Shown in pieces: positions 11,560 to 22,858 of a DNA stretch of 64,000 nt (its first letter is position 1; each line of letters begins with the position of its first letter). The translations under genes were made by a program, and so were the position numbers. Below the pieces are notes generated by a model. That model was not told the DNA's origin. It saw only the letters and a program-made list of their open reading frames with translations, and ran no database searches. The stretch comes from Angiostrongylus vasorum (Eukaryota; Nematoda; Chromadorea; Rhabditida; Metastrongylidae), in assembly GCA_018806985.1 (NCBI GenBank), contig JADANN010000465.1, forward strand, positions 1,054,001-1,118,000, written 5' to 3'.

Positions 11560-12600
11560 GCCAACTTGTTATGAATGCGTCGTTTTCTTGTTCATCAATC
11601 TCGAGGTTGTTAAACAGCATACATTTACTTCCATAGAAAAACACAATACAATACAACAGTGGCTGACGCATCGGCAATATCGCCTTCTTCAGAGCCTGGA
11701 AGGGCATACTGATATACAATTTACTAGGCCAAACGCTTCAATAACACTTACGAAAAGACGAAAAACTCTATGGTAATTACATGATCAACAGCTTCTCGAA
11801 AAACACCGCTTTTTACGTGACTTTCAATGAGGAAGATTAGAACAGCTGATATTAGTCACATAAGGTTGATGACTGCACCATCCCACATCAGAAATTGATG
11901 CGAACGTACGGGGTCAGGTCGCGTATGACCTCTGGGCATTCATCCCTGCTATTCATTGTAGGGTTTTTTGGCATTTATCCAAAAATAGTCAGGAAGTTTT
12001 CGCGCTGGTATTTTAGCCTCCTGTGCAAGGATATTGACCTATGCGTGCTTATTGGGGTACTTTGTCTTCGTTTTCGTTTGCCATCTAGATGTTCTTTTAT
12101 ACGGATACACAAAGGTCTGCCCGTTTCGCCAATATATTCATCTCCGCAATTGTTACAAGAGATCAGGTATATCGTACCTGAGCTCATGCAATCACCGTCC
12201 CTGATGTAAGGGCAAATTACGCAATTTGTTGTTCCACATAGACGGTCATACAGGCGATTACGAACTAATTGACGACGTAGAGTATCCTGTGGTATTTCAA
12301 CTATCGCTACCGATTCCTCTAGATCTGCCCTTTCCTAAGCATCGCTTTATCGCTACACTTATTTTATCGCTAATGAAAAGGGCAAGATAAACGGGATTTT
12401 GTTTCGGCGAAACCCTTCGTTTTGGGGCGCGTCGCTCTCCTTCTAAACTTATCTCGTGGGTGTTACTATTTCGTAGCCATTGGAGATGGCTATTTGCCGA
12501 GCCAAGTCGCGCGATTCTTCCTTTAGTTCCCTGGTTGTGCACACAGAGGTGGCTGTTCCAAACATGTTTCTCACAAGCGCCCTCTTTGTGTGTGAAGGGT
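11560..12600 (-). pseudogene. Penelope-like element P2: RT C-terminus, GIY-YIG endonuclease, 3' UTR
   Basis: Read on the - strand from about 12590, the decayed frame gives ALVRNMFGTATSVCTTRELK and the DLARQIAISNGYE segment typical of the part after the PLE reverse transcriptase. After frameshifts come LVRNRLYDRL and a cysteine pair, then an intact GIY-YIG block (12187-11975) beginning TIYLISCNNCGDEYIGETGR with a following RIKEHLDG. TIYLISC and EYIGET are the GIY and YIG strands; the Arg after GRP is the conserved catalytic-type position. In PLEs this nuclease nicks target DNA for reverse transcription. The reverse transcriptase core is absent and stops are present, so the copy is dead. About 280 bases downstream is a hammerhead-like motif. 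Confidence 0.8.
11661..11698 (-). ncRNA. degenerate hammerhead ribozyme motif of P2
   Basis: On the - strand: GGCT, then CTGAAGA (complement at 11686-11692), a GGC/GCC helix, GATGC instead of GAAAC, GTC, and AGCC pairing back to GGCT. Order and spacing are those of a minimal hammerhead, but two core bases are changed, so it should be inactive. It matters because it lies downstream of a PLE GIY-YIG domain in the same orientation, as in the 45.3-kb copy. Confidence 0.5.
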
Positions 12601-13244
12601 GGGAAGAAAGGGAATGAACGAGGATGTTCTTGTTACTTGGCTTTCGGTACCACTTTGTCAGGTAACCGCTACTTGATAGGCTGATTTGAACGTTTAAAAA
12701 CGGAAGTCAGTTTTTTTTCATATTCCATATAAACGACGCCTTCTTATTCTAATGCCGAGGTTAATAGAAAGTCGATCCTGGCAACTTGTTATGGTCAAAC
12801 AAAACTGGATACTTTTTTCGTGGACGTCAATTCTTGTTGTGTTCGATGACCCTTACTCATCTAATTAGCCCAATTAGTGATGAGATTTTCGTCTACACAA
12901 GTGTGCGTCCTTTCAGAACTGCACTCCTCTCCGGTTCAGTGATGGAATTGTAATATTTTTATGACGTGCACAACTAGTATTTTTTCTTACTATTGTTTTG
13001 AAATTGTAGATTTCCTTTTTGTAGGACACCTATGTCGCTTATGTTTTGATGTATTCGTTCGCCGACTGATCTTCATTATGTTCGATTACGTCGATCGCAT
13101 GTCAAGGTGGATCTTCATTCGGCCGCTGGTTGTGCTTTCGTCCATTATTGACTCTATTTTTTGGAATTCATGGTTTTAAATTCGAAAAAAACTGCTTCTG
13201 GTGGTGTCCAAATCGGCAAATTATTCCTCTTACTTGTAAGCAAA
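12601..13244. other. no gene seen
   Basis: Holds a possible further decayed PLE flank near 12700-12790 (ATGCCGAGGTTAATAGAAAG is related to the edge sequence at 41.2 kb). The rest is unassigned. Confidence 0.3.
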
Positions 13245-13532
13245 GGGCGCGTGTGGCTCAGTGGTCGGGGGGCGCCTTGCAACACACACGTGGAATCGAT
13301 CCCCGCGCCCATGGCCCACCAAAGCCTTCCTTGCCGCCGGGGGTCGGCAAATTGGCACCAGACTTGTCTGAGAGGATAGCAGCACTGGATCGATACATCG
13401 GTAGGCCACCGCGAGTCATTGTGAAGGCCAGATATGCATTCAATCACCTCCATATGATGCTTAATGAAGTCGAATGCGTGGCGCATCCCTCAGGGGACTG
13501 ATCAACGCCGAGAGCTTTATCCTTTGTTTTAT
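13245..13532 (+). repeat. Family A SINE, copy 3
   Basis: Full-length and close to the 18.3-kb copy: GGGCGCGTGTGGCTCAGTGG head, GGAATCGATCCCCGCGCCC in the box B region, GGCAAATTGGCACCAGACTT body, GATCAACGCCGAGAGCTTTA tail. Both copies share the CTTGCAACACACACGTGG-type head and a rather GC-rich 5' half, suggesting one subfamily. Confidence 0.8.
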
Positions 13533-13904
13533 TTTCTACTTGTAAGCATGTTTGAAGAACTGGTTCGTGCTTGTTTTTCATGATGCTGAACATAGTCCTC
13601 AGATCATTCTTACATAGCAACGACCATTTCTCCCTGCTAGGGAAGGATTTTTTTGCGCATTGTTCTTCATTTATATTTTTTACACACGAAGTCACTGTGG
13701 AGACACTTTTTTCACGTGGTAGAACCAGAAATAGTGAACCTGAACCCGTTCGACAACATCCATACGCAAGTCGTGTCGGCCTTGATCGCATTAGTCAAGG
13801 TCGTTCGCACTTCTAGCGAAACATTCTGTGCTCTGCTCCTCATATTCTAATCACTGTCGCTTTAGTTGTAATTCTTTTCAAGTAGTTGCTTACTCACATT
13901 AATT

Positions 13905-14200
13905 TGAAAGACCGGCTTTCACTTAACCTGGGCATGAATAATCATTAATATCTCACGAAGTGTTCTTATTTAGACTGGCATGGGGTTTGAATCGTTTCTT
14001 TTTCAAATACGTTGGTTAGTCTTTCGGCGATTTTGCCTTATTCACGGCCTAGACGTTCTATATCATACCACATTACGCCTAAGCTGTTAGAAAGGCGAAA
14101 TCATCGAAGCATCGGCCATCGCGCTTGAAAAAGAAGGATACCAACCTCGCGCTAGCTTAAACAAAGACAGTTCGTAAGTCACTTAGTCAGTTATGCAATG
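13905..14200. repeat. Penelope-type terminal inverted repeat, decayed
   Basis: Left edge GAAAGACCGGCTTTCACTTA matches 4.9 and 9.57 kb. The right edge GATACCAACCTCGCGCTAGC is the inverse of the GCGAGCTTGGTAT type. The centre holds two facing, mutated hammerhead-like halves (TTTCGGCGATTTTGCCTTAT and AAAGGCGAAATCATCGAAGC). No coding capacity. Confidence 0.4.
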
Positions 14201-14479
14201 AACATTGTGAGCGTATATTGTATTATTAGGCTGCAAGACCCTGATAATTTAAGTTTATTCTGCCTACCTCTTCGTCGCCTTTGAATTTTTGGGATCCGTG
14301 ATGACTTCACTCGAGTGTTCACAGCAGTTGATCAGTGGAATGTGGGTCTTCCTAGATACGCCTACTCGAGTAGGAAAGAGGCATAGCTTATAAGGCAAGA
14401 CGTCTAAGCTGCAGTTTTAAAGAATGTTGAGTTACTTGATAACTAAACAGTTTTCAGCGAGCTATTATCAGATAACATC

Positions 14480-14765
14480 AGCAGCAACCGTCCTTTATAA
14501 AACAGAGATGAAGTTGCCTCATTCAAGCGGCGCTCCACTGAAGAAGATTCAACTTGATGCGAAGACGAAAACACCAACTCAGGAAGATAATCGGCTGTTG
14601 ACCATCGACTCGGTCATCGGCTCTGAGGAAGACAAAGTCGTCGAAACGTCAGCCGAATAAAACTTTTTGTCAACCTCATGCTAGCTTAATAATCCAGGAA
14701 GGTATTGAGTATTCATGCCAAGGTTAAATGACGATCGGTTTGAAAATAAACAGTTTTCCTCCAAA
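14480..14765 (+). repeat. Penelope-type terminal repeat with hammerhead
   Basis: Matches the - strand of 40.2-40.48 kb and the + strand of 50.96-51.15 kb. It has a TATA-like CCTTTATAAAAC (14492-14503), GGCGCTCCACTGAAGAAGAT, a hammerhead motif, AATAAAACTTTTTGTCAACC and CTCATGCTAGCTTAAT, then the edge motif ATGCCAAGGTTAAATGACG. It is a solo copy, with no RT or GIY-YIG next to it. Confidence 0.55.
14617..14656 (+). ncRNA. minimal hammerhead ribozyme motif, core intact
   Basis: TCGGCT (14617-14622) pairs perfectly with AGCCGA (14651-14656) as stem I. The core box CTGAGGA is at 14623-14629, stem II is GAC 14631-14633 with GTC 14640-14642, then GAAAC 14643-14647 and the cleavage triplet GTC 14648-14650. 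All invariant hammerhead core bases are present. Stem III is only AC/GT with no loop; because ACGT is a palindrome, two transcripts could pair and form a double-stem dimer. Such minimal, dimer-type hammerheads are known from terminal repeats of metazoan Penelope-like elements. Confidence 0.75.
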
Positions 14766-16561
14766 ATTCCAACCTTTAAATGTTTAATATCAAGACAGAT
14801 AATCACAGATCGTGAAAAGCATGACGGCACTTCAAGTCGTCGAAGCTGTATAAGCCGCTCCTAGACGTCGGACATTGGGCATCATGACCACCGTGCTTGG
14901 GATCTTTAGCTGCAGAGTCGGTTAAACGACATTCCTCTAGGAAAGAACTCTTGGGAATTTCAAAGAAATACTTATGCAAAAGTAAGGATCGAGCAAAGTT
15001 CTTTCGTAACAGAGGCTCTATTGCCTTGGTCTATTTCGGTTCTATCATCTTTCTCCCGAAATAAAAATTTCTGTTCGTCATATTTGATGTATTGGCACGA
15101 GGAAATCGGTCGAATTAGGAAAACCAATAGATCAATTGAACTACGGTTTTTGAATAACATTTTTCACATAAATCACAGCAACCAGTCAATTGGCGTCGAG
15201 CATTCCACGTATCCAGGCAGGTGTTCAGCGAGCAATTTCCACGTAATGGACACCATTCTGCGTTGCGTAATGAAAATAGACCTCCACCGCCGCCACCACC
15301 ACTACACCACACACCATTCAATCCTTTGGGTGGATGACGCTTGTCCCACGAGATAAGTGTGAAATAGCTGACTGAACCAGTCCGATAACTGCAACACGAC
15401 AGTTCGCGCGAATTCCTCTAGCAATCCACGAGGGGCGGGTGGGTGTTTTTCAATTTTCCACTCAACACCGAACCGGTTCGCATCCCACATCTCACTCCAC
15501 CCAATCATTTCACAATGAGATTTTCCATGAGACACCTCGCCGATGAGGTAATTGGTTAGACTCAGCCCATTTCTTATTGGATTCATGTTGTAAAACAGAC
15601 TTCTTTAGTCACAGCACTAATTCATGATTATCGACTGCCTTCATTAACTTCATTTTATTTTCGTTTCAATGTCCACTCATCTTCAGGCTTTTCTTCCATT
15701 TTTTCGTTTCTTTTTTTGTTTTCTATTCTTGTATTTCAGTCATAACTCTTTCTGTAGCATCGAGAAAGTTTCGCTCGATGTTTTCACTTAATCAATATTG
15801 AATAAATTATCGATCGATTGTTGAGAAAGCTTGGATGCAGGTTCAGTTTCTGTTGGAAACTTTATTACGTTGTTGGTGAGACAAGAAAATAGCATGTTCT
15901 TAACGTAGTGATGTTTGTGCATAAAGTTCCGTTGATTTTCAAAAATGTTCTAGAATTTTCCTTTAGTTAACTTTGGCATAATCCCATTTTACAGAAGAAA
16001 AAATGCTTTCTATGTTTTAGGAGCAGAGTCTTCATTTCGAATTCTGCTCTGTTGCTGTTGTTGTTTTTTTCTCATTCATGAATCGCAGCAATTTTCTTAG
16101 CAGAATTTTTTAAATCGATTGCTAACGAGGCTTTTTCAATCAATAATCCGACGGTGATTTTCCGATCGATATGTCGCTGAACAGCTGTTTTTGATTTCAT
16201 CGTTCCGCGGCTCCTGTAATCGACGGATTTTCGTCGTCAGCCTCTCGTCGACGGCTTTTTTTCTCACCAGTAGGCCAGCAAGCTCACGGCCTCCCAATCA
16301 TCAATAAGCTGTGTGCGAATCGATATCTATTGTATACGTGGGGCTGTCATGGCTCGGTCGTCTCAGTCATTAGCAAAACGGATTCTTTTTGAAAAACTTC
16401 CCGTTTTACTAACGGCACTGGAACGGGGAAATTTTCTCCCCCAGAATCGTATTTGAACTCTGGTTAATACTTTCGTTTGTTTTTTCCACTGTGAAACATT
16501 TCAATGTTGTATCCGAGAGGCGTCCACAACATTCAACAGAATCCCTAAAAGTTTCGATAAA
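14766..16561. other. no gene seen
   Basis: Unique sequence with T-rich runs (15600-16100). A CCGCCACCACCACTACACC run near 15289-15307 is low-complexity. Open frames on both strands here have no splice-bounded or domain support. Confidence 0.35.
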
Positions 16562-16846
16562 AGATGAAGGATAAAGCTCTTGGCGTTGATCAATCCCTGA
16601 GGGATGCGCCATGCATTCTACTTCACTAAGCATCGTTTGGAGGTGATTGAATGCATACCTAGCCTTTACAATGACGTGTGGTGGCCTACCGGTGTATCGA
16701 GCCAGTGCTGCTATCCTCTCAGACAAGTCTGGTACTAATTTGCCGAACCCGGAGGGATGGAAGGCTTCGTGGGCCATGGGCGGTGGGATTGATTCCACGT
16801 GTGTGTTGCAGGGCGCCTCAGACCACTGCGCCTTACGCGCCCCCTA
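16562..16846 (-). repeat. Family A SINE, copy 4
   Basis: Full-length on the - strand: head GGGGGCGCGTAAGGCGCAGT at 16846-16827, body with CCAGACTTGTCTGAGAGG, tail GATCAACGCCAAGAGCTTTA at about 16592-16573. Confidence 0.8.
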
Positions 16847-17044
16847 AAAGTTTCGATAGTTGATCAAATGCGGGCAAAAGTTCATAAAGCCCAATATGAG
16901 GGATTATTCTAGTGCGAACCTATTATTCCGTCGTGCTGGAAAGGCTTTTTCTCAAATTTGTTGCTATTATGGAACGTCGTTTTGTTTTTTTTTCGCTCAT
17001 TAGGTTTGTGTTTTATAGGACATTCCAGGTCACAGACTGAAGTC

Positions 17045-17265
17045 ATTTAGCTTAACCACAATGATGCTGGGATATTTGCAAAACTTGGATCCCAGCTAGA
17101 TTCGAACCCACGATCAGGAGTCTCACGTGTCACCTACTACTGCCCACTGAGGTTTTCCAGTTTTTCCAGAGTTTTCCAAGTATGTCAGCATCATTCTAGT
17201 TGTGTTCCACATATTACCTTACCGTGAAGAAATAGTAGACAGTAAGTAATAGTTAAGCATTGTCA
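17045..17265. repeat. Family D fold-back element, copy 4 (short form)
   Basis: CCACAATGATGCTGGGATAT, TTTGCAAAACT at 17057-17085 is mirrored by AGTTTTCC..., TGTCAGCATCATTCTAGTTG near 17170-17205. The left arm on - carries a tRNA-like box A (GGCAGTAGTAGGTGACACG) and a near-perfect box B GGTTCGAATC. The tail TGTTCCACATATTACCTTAC ends the right side. Confidence 0.55.
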
Positions 17266-17814
17266 CTTAGCTTAGTTTTTTCCACTGAACATCCTCCTAT
17301 TATACAATTAGTCCATTCTTCTTACTTTCGGTTGGACTTCGTTATTTCCTAGACTTGGCATCTTTCGTCTGGTATTTTGTCTCTGGTAGTCATTCATCCG
17401 ACTATAATCGTTACGTTTATTGAATTCGCTCTCAGTCCGGTGTGTTTGCATTGGTTTCACACATGTGGTGTGTGACACATAGGCATTCCGCCTATGACAT
17501 CGTCGATCATTGGGTGGTTGGCTATTCGCAGAAATTACAGCCATCCAAGAAAAGGGCTTGATAGTGAAGTAACAAACCTCATTCCGATTCAGAAAACCCT
17601 GCTGCTGCTTATGATAAAGATCTGGGTTAGAGATGTCTACGAGAAGCGAAAACAGCGGACATCCAAGTCAAATCCACACACAAACCTGATCACCTCCGTG
17701 GACCACTGTTGAAGTATGACGACATGAATAGAGAAATACCTTTCAGCTGCACGTTTTGTTACGATTGGCTATTTAGGCGTTTAAGTACATAGAATAAAGC
17801 GTAGATAAAAAGTA

Positions 17815-18050
17815 TTCACCGTTGATCATTCCCTTAGAGATGCGCTTTGCATTCGGTTGCAGTAGGCATCAAGGAACTGAGTGAACGCGAGGATTTGTGG
17901 GAGTCCACGGATGTAGTGTCAAAATCTGGTTGCAACTGGATAGTCCTGTAAGGATAGAGGTTTGGTTGGCTCATCATGCAAGATCGAACCAAATACTCCA
18001 TGTGTATAGCACGGCATCTCTTATCACAGGCATTCTCTAAGCACGTAATA
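17815..18050 (-). repeat. Family A SINE, degenerate copy
   Basis: TTGATCATTCCCTTAGAG and GATGCGCTTTGCATTCGGTT, then GGTTCGATCTTGCATGATGA read on -, follow family A order, but with about one change in four bases. An old copy. Confidence 0.45.
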
Positions 18051-18313
18051 TCAATCGTGAACTATACCACTGCCACTTTTTAGTTGGTTTGTTTTCTGTC
18101 TTGGCGCGGCTCCACACAGTTTTAAGATACTTTTCTTTGTTTTCCAACTTAATAAAACTGCTGTGAAGATCGATTACCTAATAAAAGTAACTTGCAGTTC
18201 AACCATATAAACGACTCTTTTTGAAAGGTAGTTTGTTTGAAAATTTTCAGCATCCCTACTAATATGATTCGTTAAATCTAATTAATGTTTAATACGAAGT
18301 AATTCGACTGTTA

Positions 18314-18565
18314 GGGCGCGTGTGGCTCAGTGGTCGGGGGCGCCTTGCAACACGCACGTGGAATCGATCCCCGCGCCCATGGCCCACCAAGCCTTCCTTG
18401 CCGCCGGTGTCGGCAAATTGGTACCAGACTTGTCTGGGAGGATAGTAGCACTGGCTCGATACATCGCTAGGCCACCGTGAGTCATTGTACAGGCCAAATA
18501 TGCATTCAATCACCTCCAAACGATGCTTAATGAAGTCTAGTGCATGGCGCATCCCTCAGGGAAGC
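18314..18565 (+). repeat. Family A SINE, copy 5
   Basis: GGGCGCGTGTGGCTCAGTGG head, GCCACCGTGAGTCATTGTAC body. It ends abruptly at GCATCCCTCAGGGAAGC, lacking the usual GATCAACGCCGAGAGC tail. Confidence 0.75.
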
Positions 18566-21500
18566 TATGAGTACAATATTTTCTTTTCCCTACATTTTCT
18601 TGCTGGCTTAGGCTTAGAAGGAGTAATGGTCAGTTCATCTTGCGGAAGCATGAGGTTTTCCCTTTTTTTCCTCCAGATTTTTTTCTTAACATCTTATCTA
18701 AACTCTCAGAAACCGAAACCCTATATGTTCTGATAAGGAGAAAGTGAAAAAAACCAGGAGAACATTACAGGATTTTTAGAAATTTGTTAGTTGGTTAAAT
18801 CCTCGAGCAGAAACTGATAAACCCATGTTTCTGTTTGTATCTCCAAGCTGAAAAAATGAGTTCATGTCCTTCTAATTTCTTCCAATAGGGCTTTTATCAC
18901 TATACCGATCTCCATCATTGCCCCCGTTTACAATCCACACTTTTTTAAACGTCATCCGTGAGAGAAATTTAGGCGGAAAGAATCCGTGCAATTTACTGTG
19001 AGTGTAAAAGTGTAAGAACTTCCTATTCAGAGTTCTTCATTACGTTTGTATATTGCTAAGTATGGTATAAACAGGTATTTTTTATTAAGTTATTTGATAA
19101 TATTTTCATTTCTTTTCCACACACCGGGTTACATTCCACTGAAGATTCTATGTGAAGCCCTATTCTTTTCATCATTTATGTGCATGCTGTTGGCACAATG
19201 TCATAAAGCGGCTTTCGTTCGGATCAAGCCGCAGGTTCGATCACGCACCTAGGCAAATTGCTTTCTCAGCGTCCATGTCAGCGCTTATTTGTTTGGCGTT
19301 CTTTATCTGAGCATAATTCACAGTTTCATCACTTTCAGAACCTGTTGTAGTGGACATTCAAGGTTTCCATTCATGTTAAGCACGCTATAAAATCAGGTAG
19401 AAGCTTAATTTTAAGGTAGACAAGCGAATGAGCAACATAAAAATTCTGCTGAAATCATTCCAGGTGAAAACTTCCAGAATCGTTTTTTACCTATTTACTC
19501 TTATATGTTTCTTCGTGGTATCCGTGTTTTTCTTTGATTTTAAAGCTGCTTTACAACTGTTATATTACAAAGTGGTACTTGGTTGTTTCATAACAAAGAA
19601 GATTTGTTCTTATTGCTGCATGTCTTGTCTCTTTTTTTTTGTCGTCATTATTTTAAGACATATCATTTTTATTGTTGTCGTCCGTTCCTTATCTAAGCCT
19701 ATCAATTTAAGGAAAAAAGTGGAAAACAGCGGACACATTGATGTTCTTGCAGACTTTGTTCTTTGACTAGTGAAGTTCTCTGCTTGTCACGTCATCAGCT
19801 TTCCCTTTGTCAGTTACGTTTAGTGAACTTAGTGTTATCATTTTATCGTTGGTAAACTCGTTCTATTTGAGTGGACCACTGAAAACACAATGTGCTTCGT
19901 CACGATTCTCCCGTTATGCGGAAACGATCCATAACGTTGTGCCCGCAATTCAGATGAAGCTTGTTGTACTTCCAGTTATTCATCTTTCTCGTCCGTTTTT
20001 TCTTCTGGATTGAATCGATTCGTCGTCGCTTGTGTTTTTCGTTTTAATACTCCGTCCATCATAACTTTTCAATTATTTTTATTATTTAGTTTAGAAAGAC
20101 AGTAATCGATTCGTAGTTATTGCTGCTGAGGAGAAGACATAGGTGTTCTTCATATCCTGCCAGTCTTCTTCTTTTCAAACATTCTTATTAGCTTATAATC
20201 GATTTTTTTCAATTGTTCTTTTCTAAACGACAACGAATGGATTTGAAGGGAAGAGGCTTTGAACGAAAAAGTGTTGGTTTCTGAATGTAACTGAATCACT
20301 TTATTGAGTTTACACTGTTGAAGTATGGGTGATCATCCATAGTGTAAAACCGCGCTGTCTATTTTTTTTACGGGTTGTTTTGTTCCAATGAATTTCTTTC
20401 CCAGAGCTGAAATGATTTTAAACGGAAACTGAGCTATCGTTGTTGTGCTAACGTTTTTCTTCGACGAAAAATTATCGAGCGAAGGCTTCTGATGTAGTAG
20501 TACTCGAAAGTAGTATGGACCAAAGTAGTAGCCTAGTACTGAGTCGTTTAAGTCTTAAAATCTGGCGACTATAGCGAAATTGATGGCGTAACGCCACTAG
20601 TATCCACTTATAAGCACATATATGCTGGTTTGATTCCTACCGCACGCATCTCAATAGGGTTCGACGACGACATCATAGACTTGTTCGTCGACTTGCCTTA
20701 AAAATCACTATACTTGGTTATTTTCATGAATCCTAACCCTGATCGTTCTAATATAAAACGCTGCCTCCTGGGTTATCCACCGAGGGAAGTCCTTGTTCAC
20801 TTGGGCTCAATCCCAGAATCGAAGGTGGATAGAAAGGGTTTCTACAGAAAATTTTGCTCTACCCTGCTTCTGTACGGACGATTTCCGTGGAGTGAAACCA
20901 TCTGGATTTCTGCTTTCTTCAGACTTCAAACCAAATCATCGATCGGTAAGAGTCCCTTTTCCATTCGTCTGTGATAGACTTCTCCAATCATTTTTCTGTT
21001 GGTCCAATCCAGAAATACGCCGTGAGAGATGTGAAGATCGTCGTGAGCGAATTTTTTTTATCCATCACGCTTTGAGGTATCCTCGCTCTTACGTTTTCTT
21101 CAGGAAGATAACTAAACCATTGAGAATGACGCTGCGTCGTGCTTTTCTCTACATTTTTAAGGGGAAGCTGTCGTGTGTCTGAGCAAATCCACCCACATCC
21201 ACCCAGAGATAGATCTTTCTTGCTTACTTTCTTTGTTAAATTTGATCTTATTCCTTGGTAAAAGCTTGACATTTTTTAGAGTTTCGGAATTTTATTTCCG
21301 CTTCTTTCAGATAATTTTCTTCCTCTTCGTGATTTCTTGCTACCGATTTTTGTTTGGTTGACCCTCAAGAAAACGATGTTCCTGACAGACGGATTTGTTT
21401 ATGATGCCCCCCATTCGCGCTCAAATGAATGGATTCCACAACTCTGATCTCTGAATGTATTTTGTATCTGCGTCGAGAGTTCAGCATGATGAGACTTTGC

Positions 21501-22278
21501 CCTAAAGTTGTTCATGAGGGACCGAACAGAGCTTAGAGAGGTGTCGAGAACATAAGAAAGATTGAGAAGTATAGCCGATTCCATACCAAATTTTCAGCTT
21601 TACGATTGCTCGTTGTTCTCTAACATCGGTCACATGAGCACTAAGAAATCTAGGGGCCACTGATATGTGATGAGTCTTAACAACAACCGCTAGACAGGAG
21701 CCGTTAGCGACTTGACTCCCACGGGACACACAATAGACAGGCCGGCAATCCGATTGTCGGACTGCTTTACGACTATCCTAGAAGGAAACAAGATGTTTTC
21801 CTGTCCTTCAAACATGCTACTTGGAAACTCTAAAACTCGGCGGGTACGAGTGGAGACTTACCAGAAGCTCGTTTTGATCATTCGACGATCGGCGGAACGA
21901 CAGGTGATGTGCTTTTGTTACTACTTCTATTACTAACGTTATTTTCATTACTTGTGCTACTATGTGTACTGTCACTTATTGAATATTCCTGATTTTGGAT
22001 GATTCCATACGATCTTTACGTTTTCACTTACGCAGTTCGTAATCAATTTTTCGAATAGCGATTGTTATTGTTCGGAATCATTCATTCCTCACTCATCACC
22101 ACTACTATGACACAGCGACAAATCGGGACATCTGGGCTTCATCATAGTGCTTGCTTGGAATTTGCTTTACATTCACTCTATCTCCAATGGTGTCATACCA
22201 GATGAATATCTCTTGCTTCTGTGGATGTCTTGCCTCCTTCCTTTAATTATCATTCTTTTTTCTGCTACAAACAATCAA
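18566..22278. other. no gene seen in 3.7 kb
   Basis: AT-rich and apparently single-copy within this window. T-rich open frames (for example 19428-19766, hydrophobic by codon composition only) have no acceptor/donor framing. No family A-D or PLE blocks were found, which makes this the longest repeat-poor stretch. Confidence 0.35.
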
Positions 22279-22575
22279 AGGTGCCCGTATAGCGCAGTGG
22301 TTAGAAGCGCCCTGCTGTACAAACGTGGTCGTTGGTTCGACTCCACGCCATGGACCTAGCAAGTTTTCCATCCTACTGGGTTCGATGAATTGCTACTATA
22401 GATCTCTAGGAGGACAGCGGGACTGACTTGATATATCGTTAGGCCACTTTATTGTCATTGTATAGACCAGATATGCATTTGGTAACCTCTATCGATGTTT
22501 GATGAAGTCGAATGCATGGCTCATCCCTCAGAAATTTATCAACTCCGACAGCTTTGTCCTTTTTATTGACAATCC
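22279..22575 (+). repeat. Family A SINE, copy 6, best-preserved pol III boxes
   Basis: Box A TAGCGCAGTGGTTAGAAGCG at about 22289 and box B GGTTCGACTCC at about 22335 are close to the canonical tRNA promoter consensus and spaced as in a tRNA gene. The part between them does not fold into a convincing anticodon arm. The downstream body (GATATGCATTTGGTAACCTC) and tail (CGACAGCTTTGTCCTTTTTA) are family A. This copy defines the family's tRNA ancestry. Confidence 0.8.
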
Positions 22576-22617
22576 CTTTCCGTCACCATCATCCACTTTG
22601 TTACCACTTTATATCCT

Positions 22618-22858
22618 ACTTCATTGGATACTTGGACGGCTCGTCCTCACTGCTTGTGAAGACTCCAGTTTATTCTCCATTTATCGGAGTTTTGCTGATT
22701 TAGCCATTGTGGTTCCTTTGAGTCGCCAGGTCAGCCTGGCCAAAGTCTGCCACAGGCCATCACCACCATAGGCAGTCGCAGCCCTTGTGTATCAGAGGAA
22801 AATTTGTCACTATACGAATAGTTTGGTACCAGGACGGTGTTAGATTCTGGTCCTTCGA
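22618..22858 (-). repeat. Family B element, copy 2, truncated
   Basis: The - strand ends in CGAGCCGTCCAAGTATCCAA at 22640-22621. Only about 240 bases are present, from the middle (GATACCAGGACGG relative at 22830) to the LINE-derived end. Confidence 0.65.

Noticed and set aside
19428..19766. possible multi-pass membrane protein of 112 residues
   Set aside because: Hydrophobicity follows simply from T-rich codons; no acceptor or donor, no homolog recognised.
22289..22345. true tRNA gene
   Set aside because: Box A and box B are good, but there is no acceptor stem or anticodon arm and the sequence continues into the repeated family A body.
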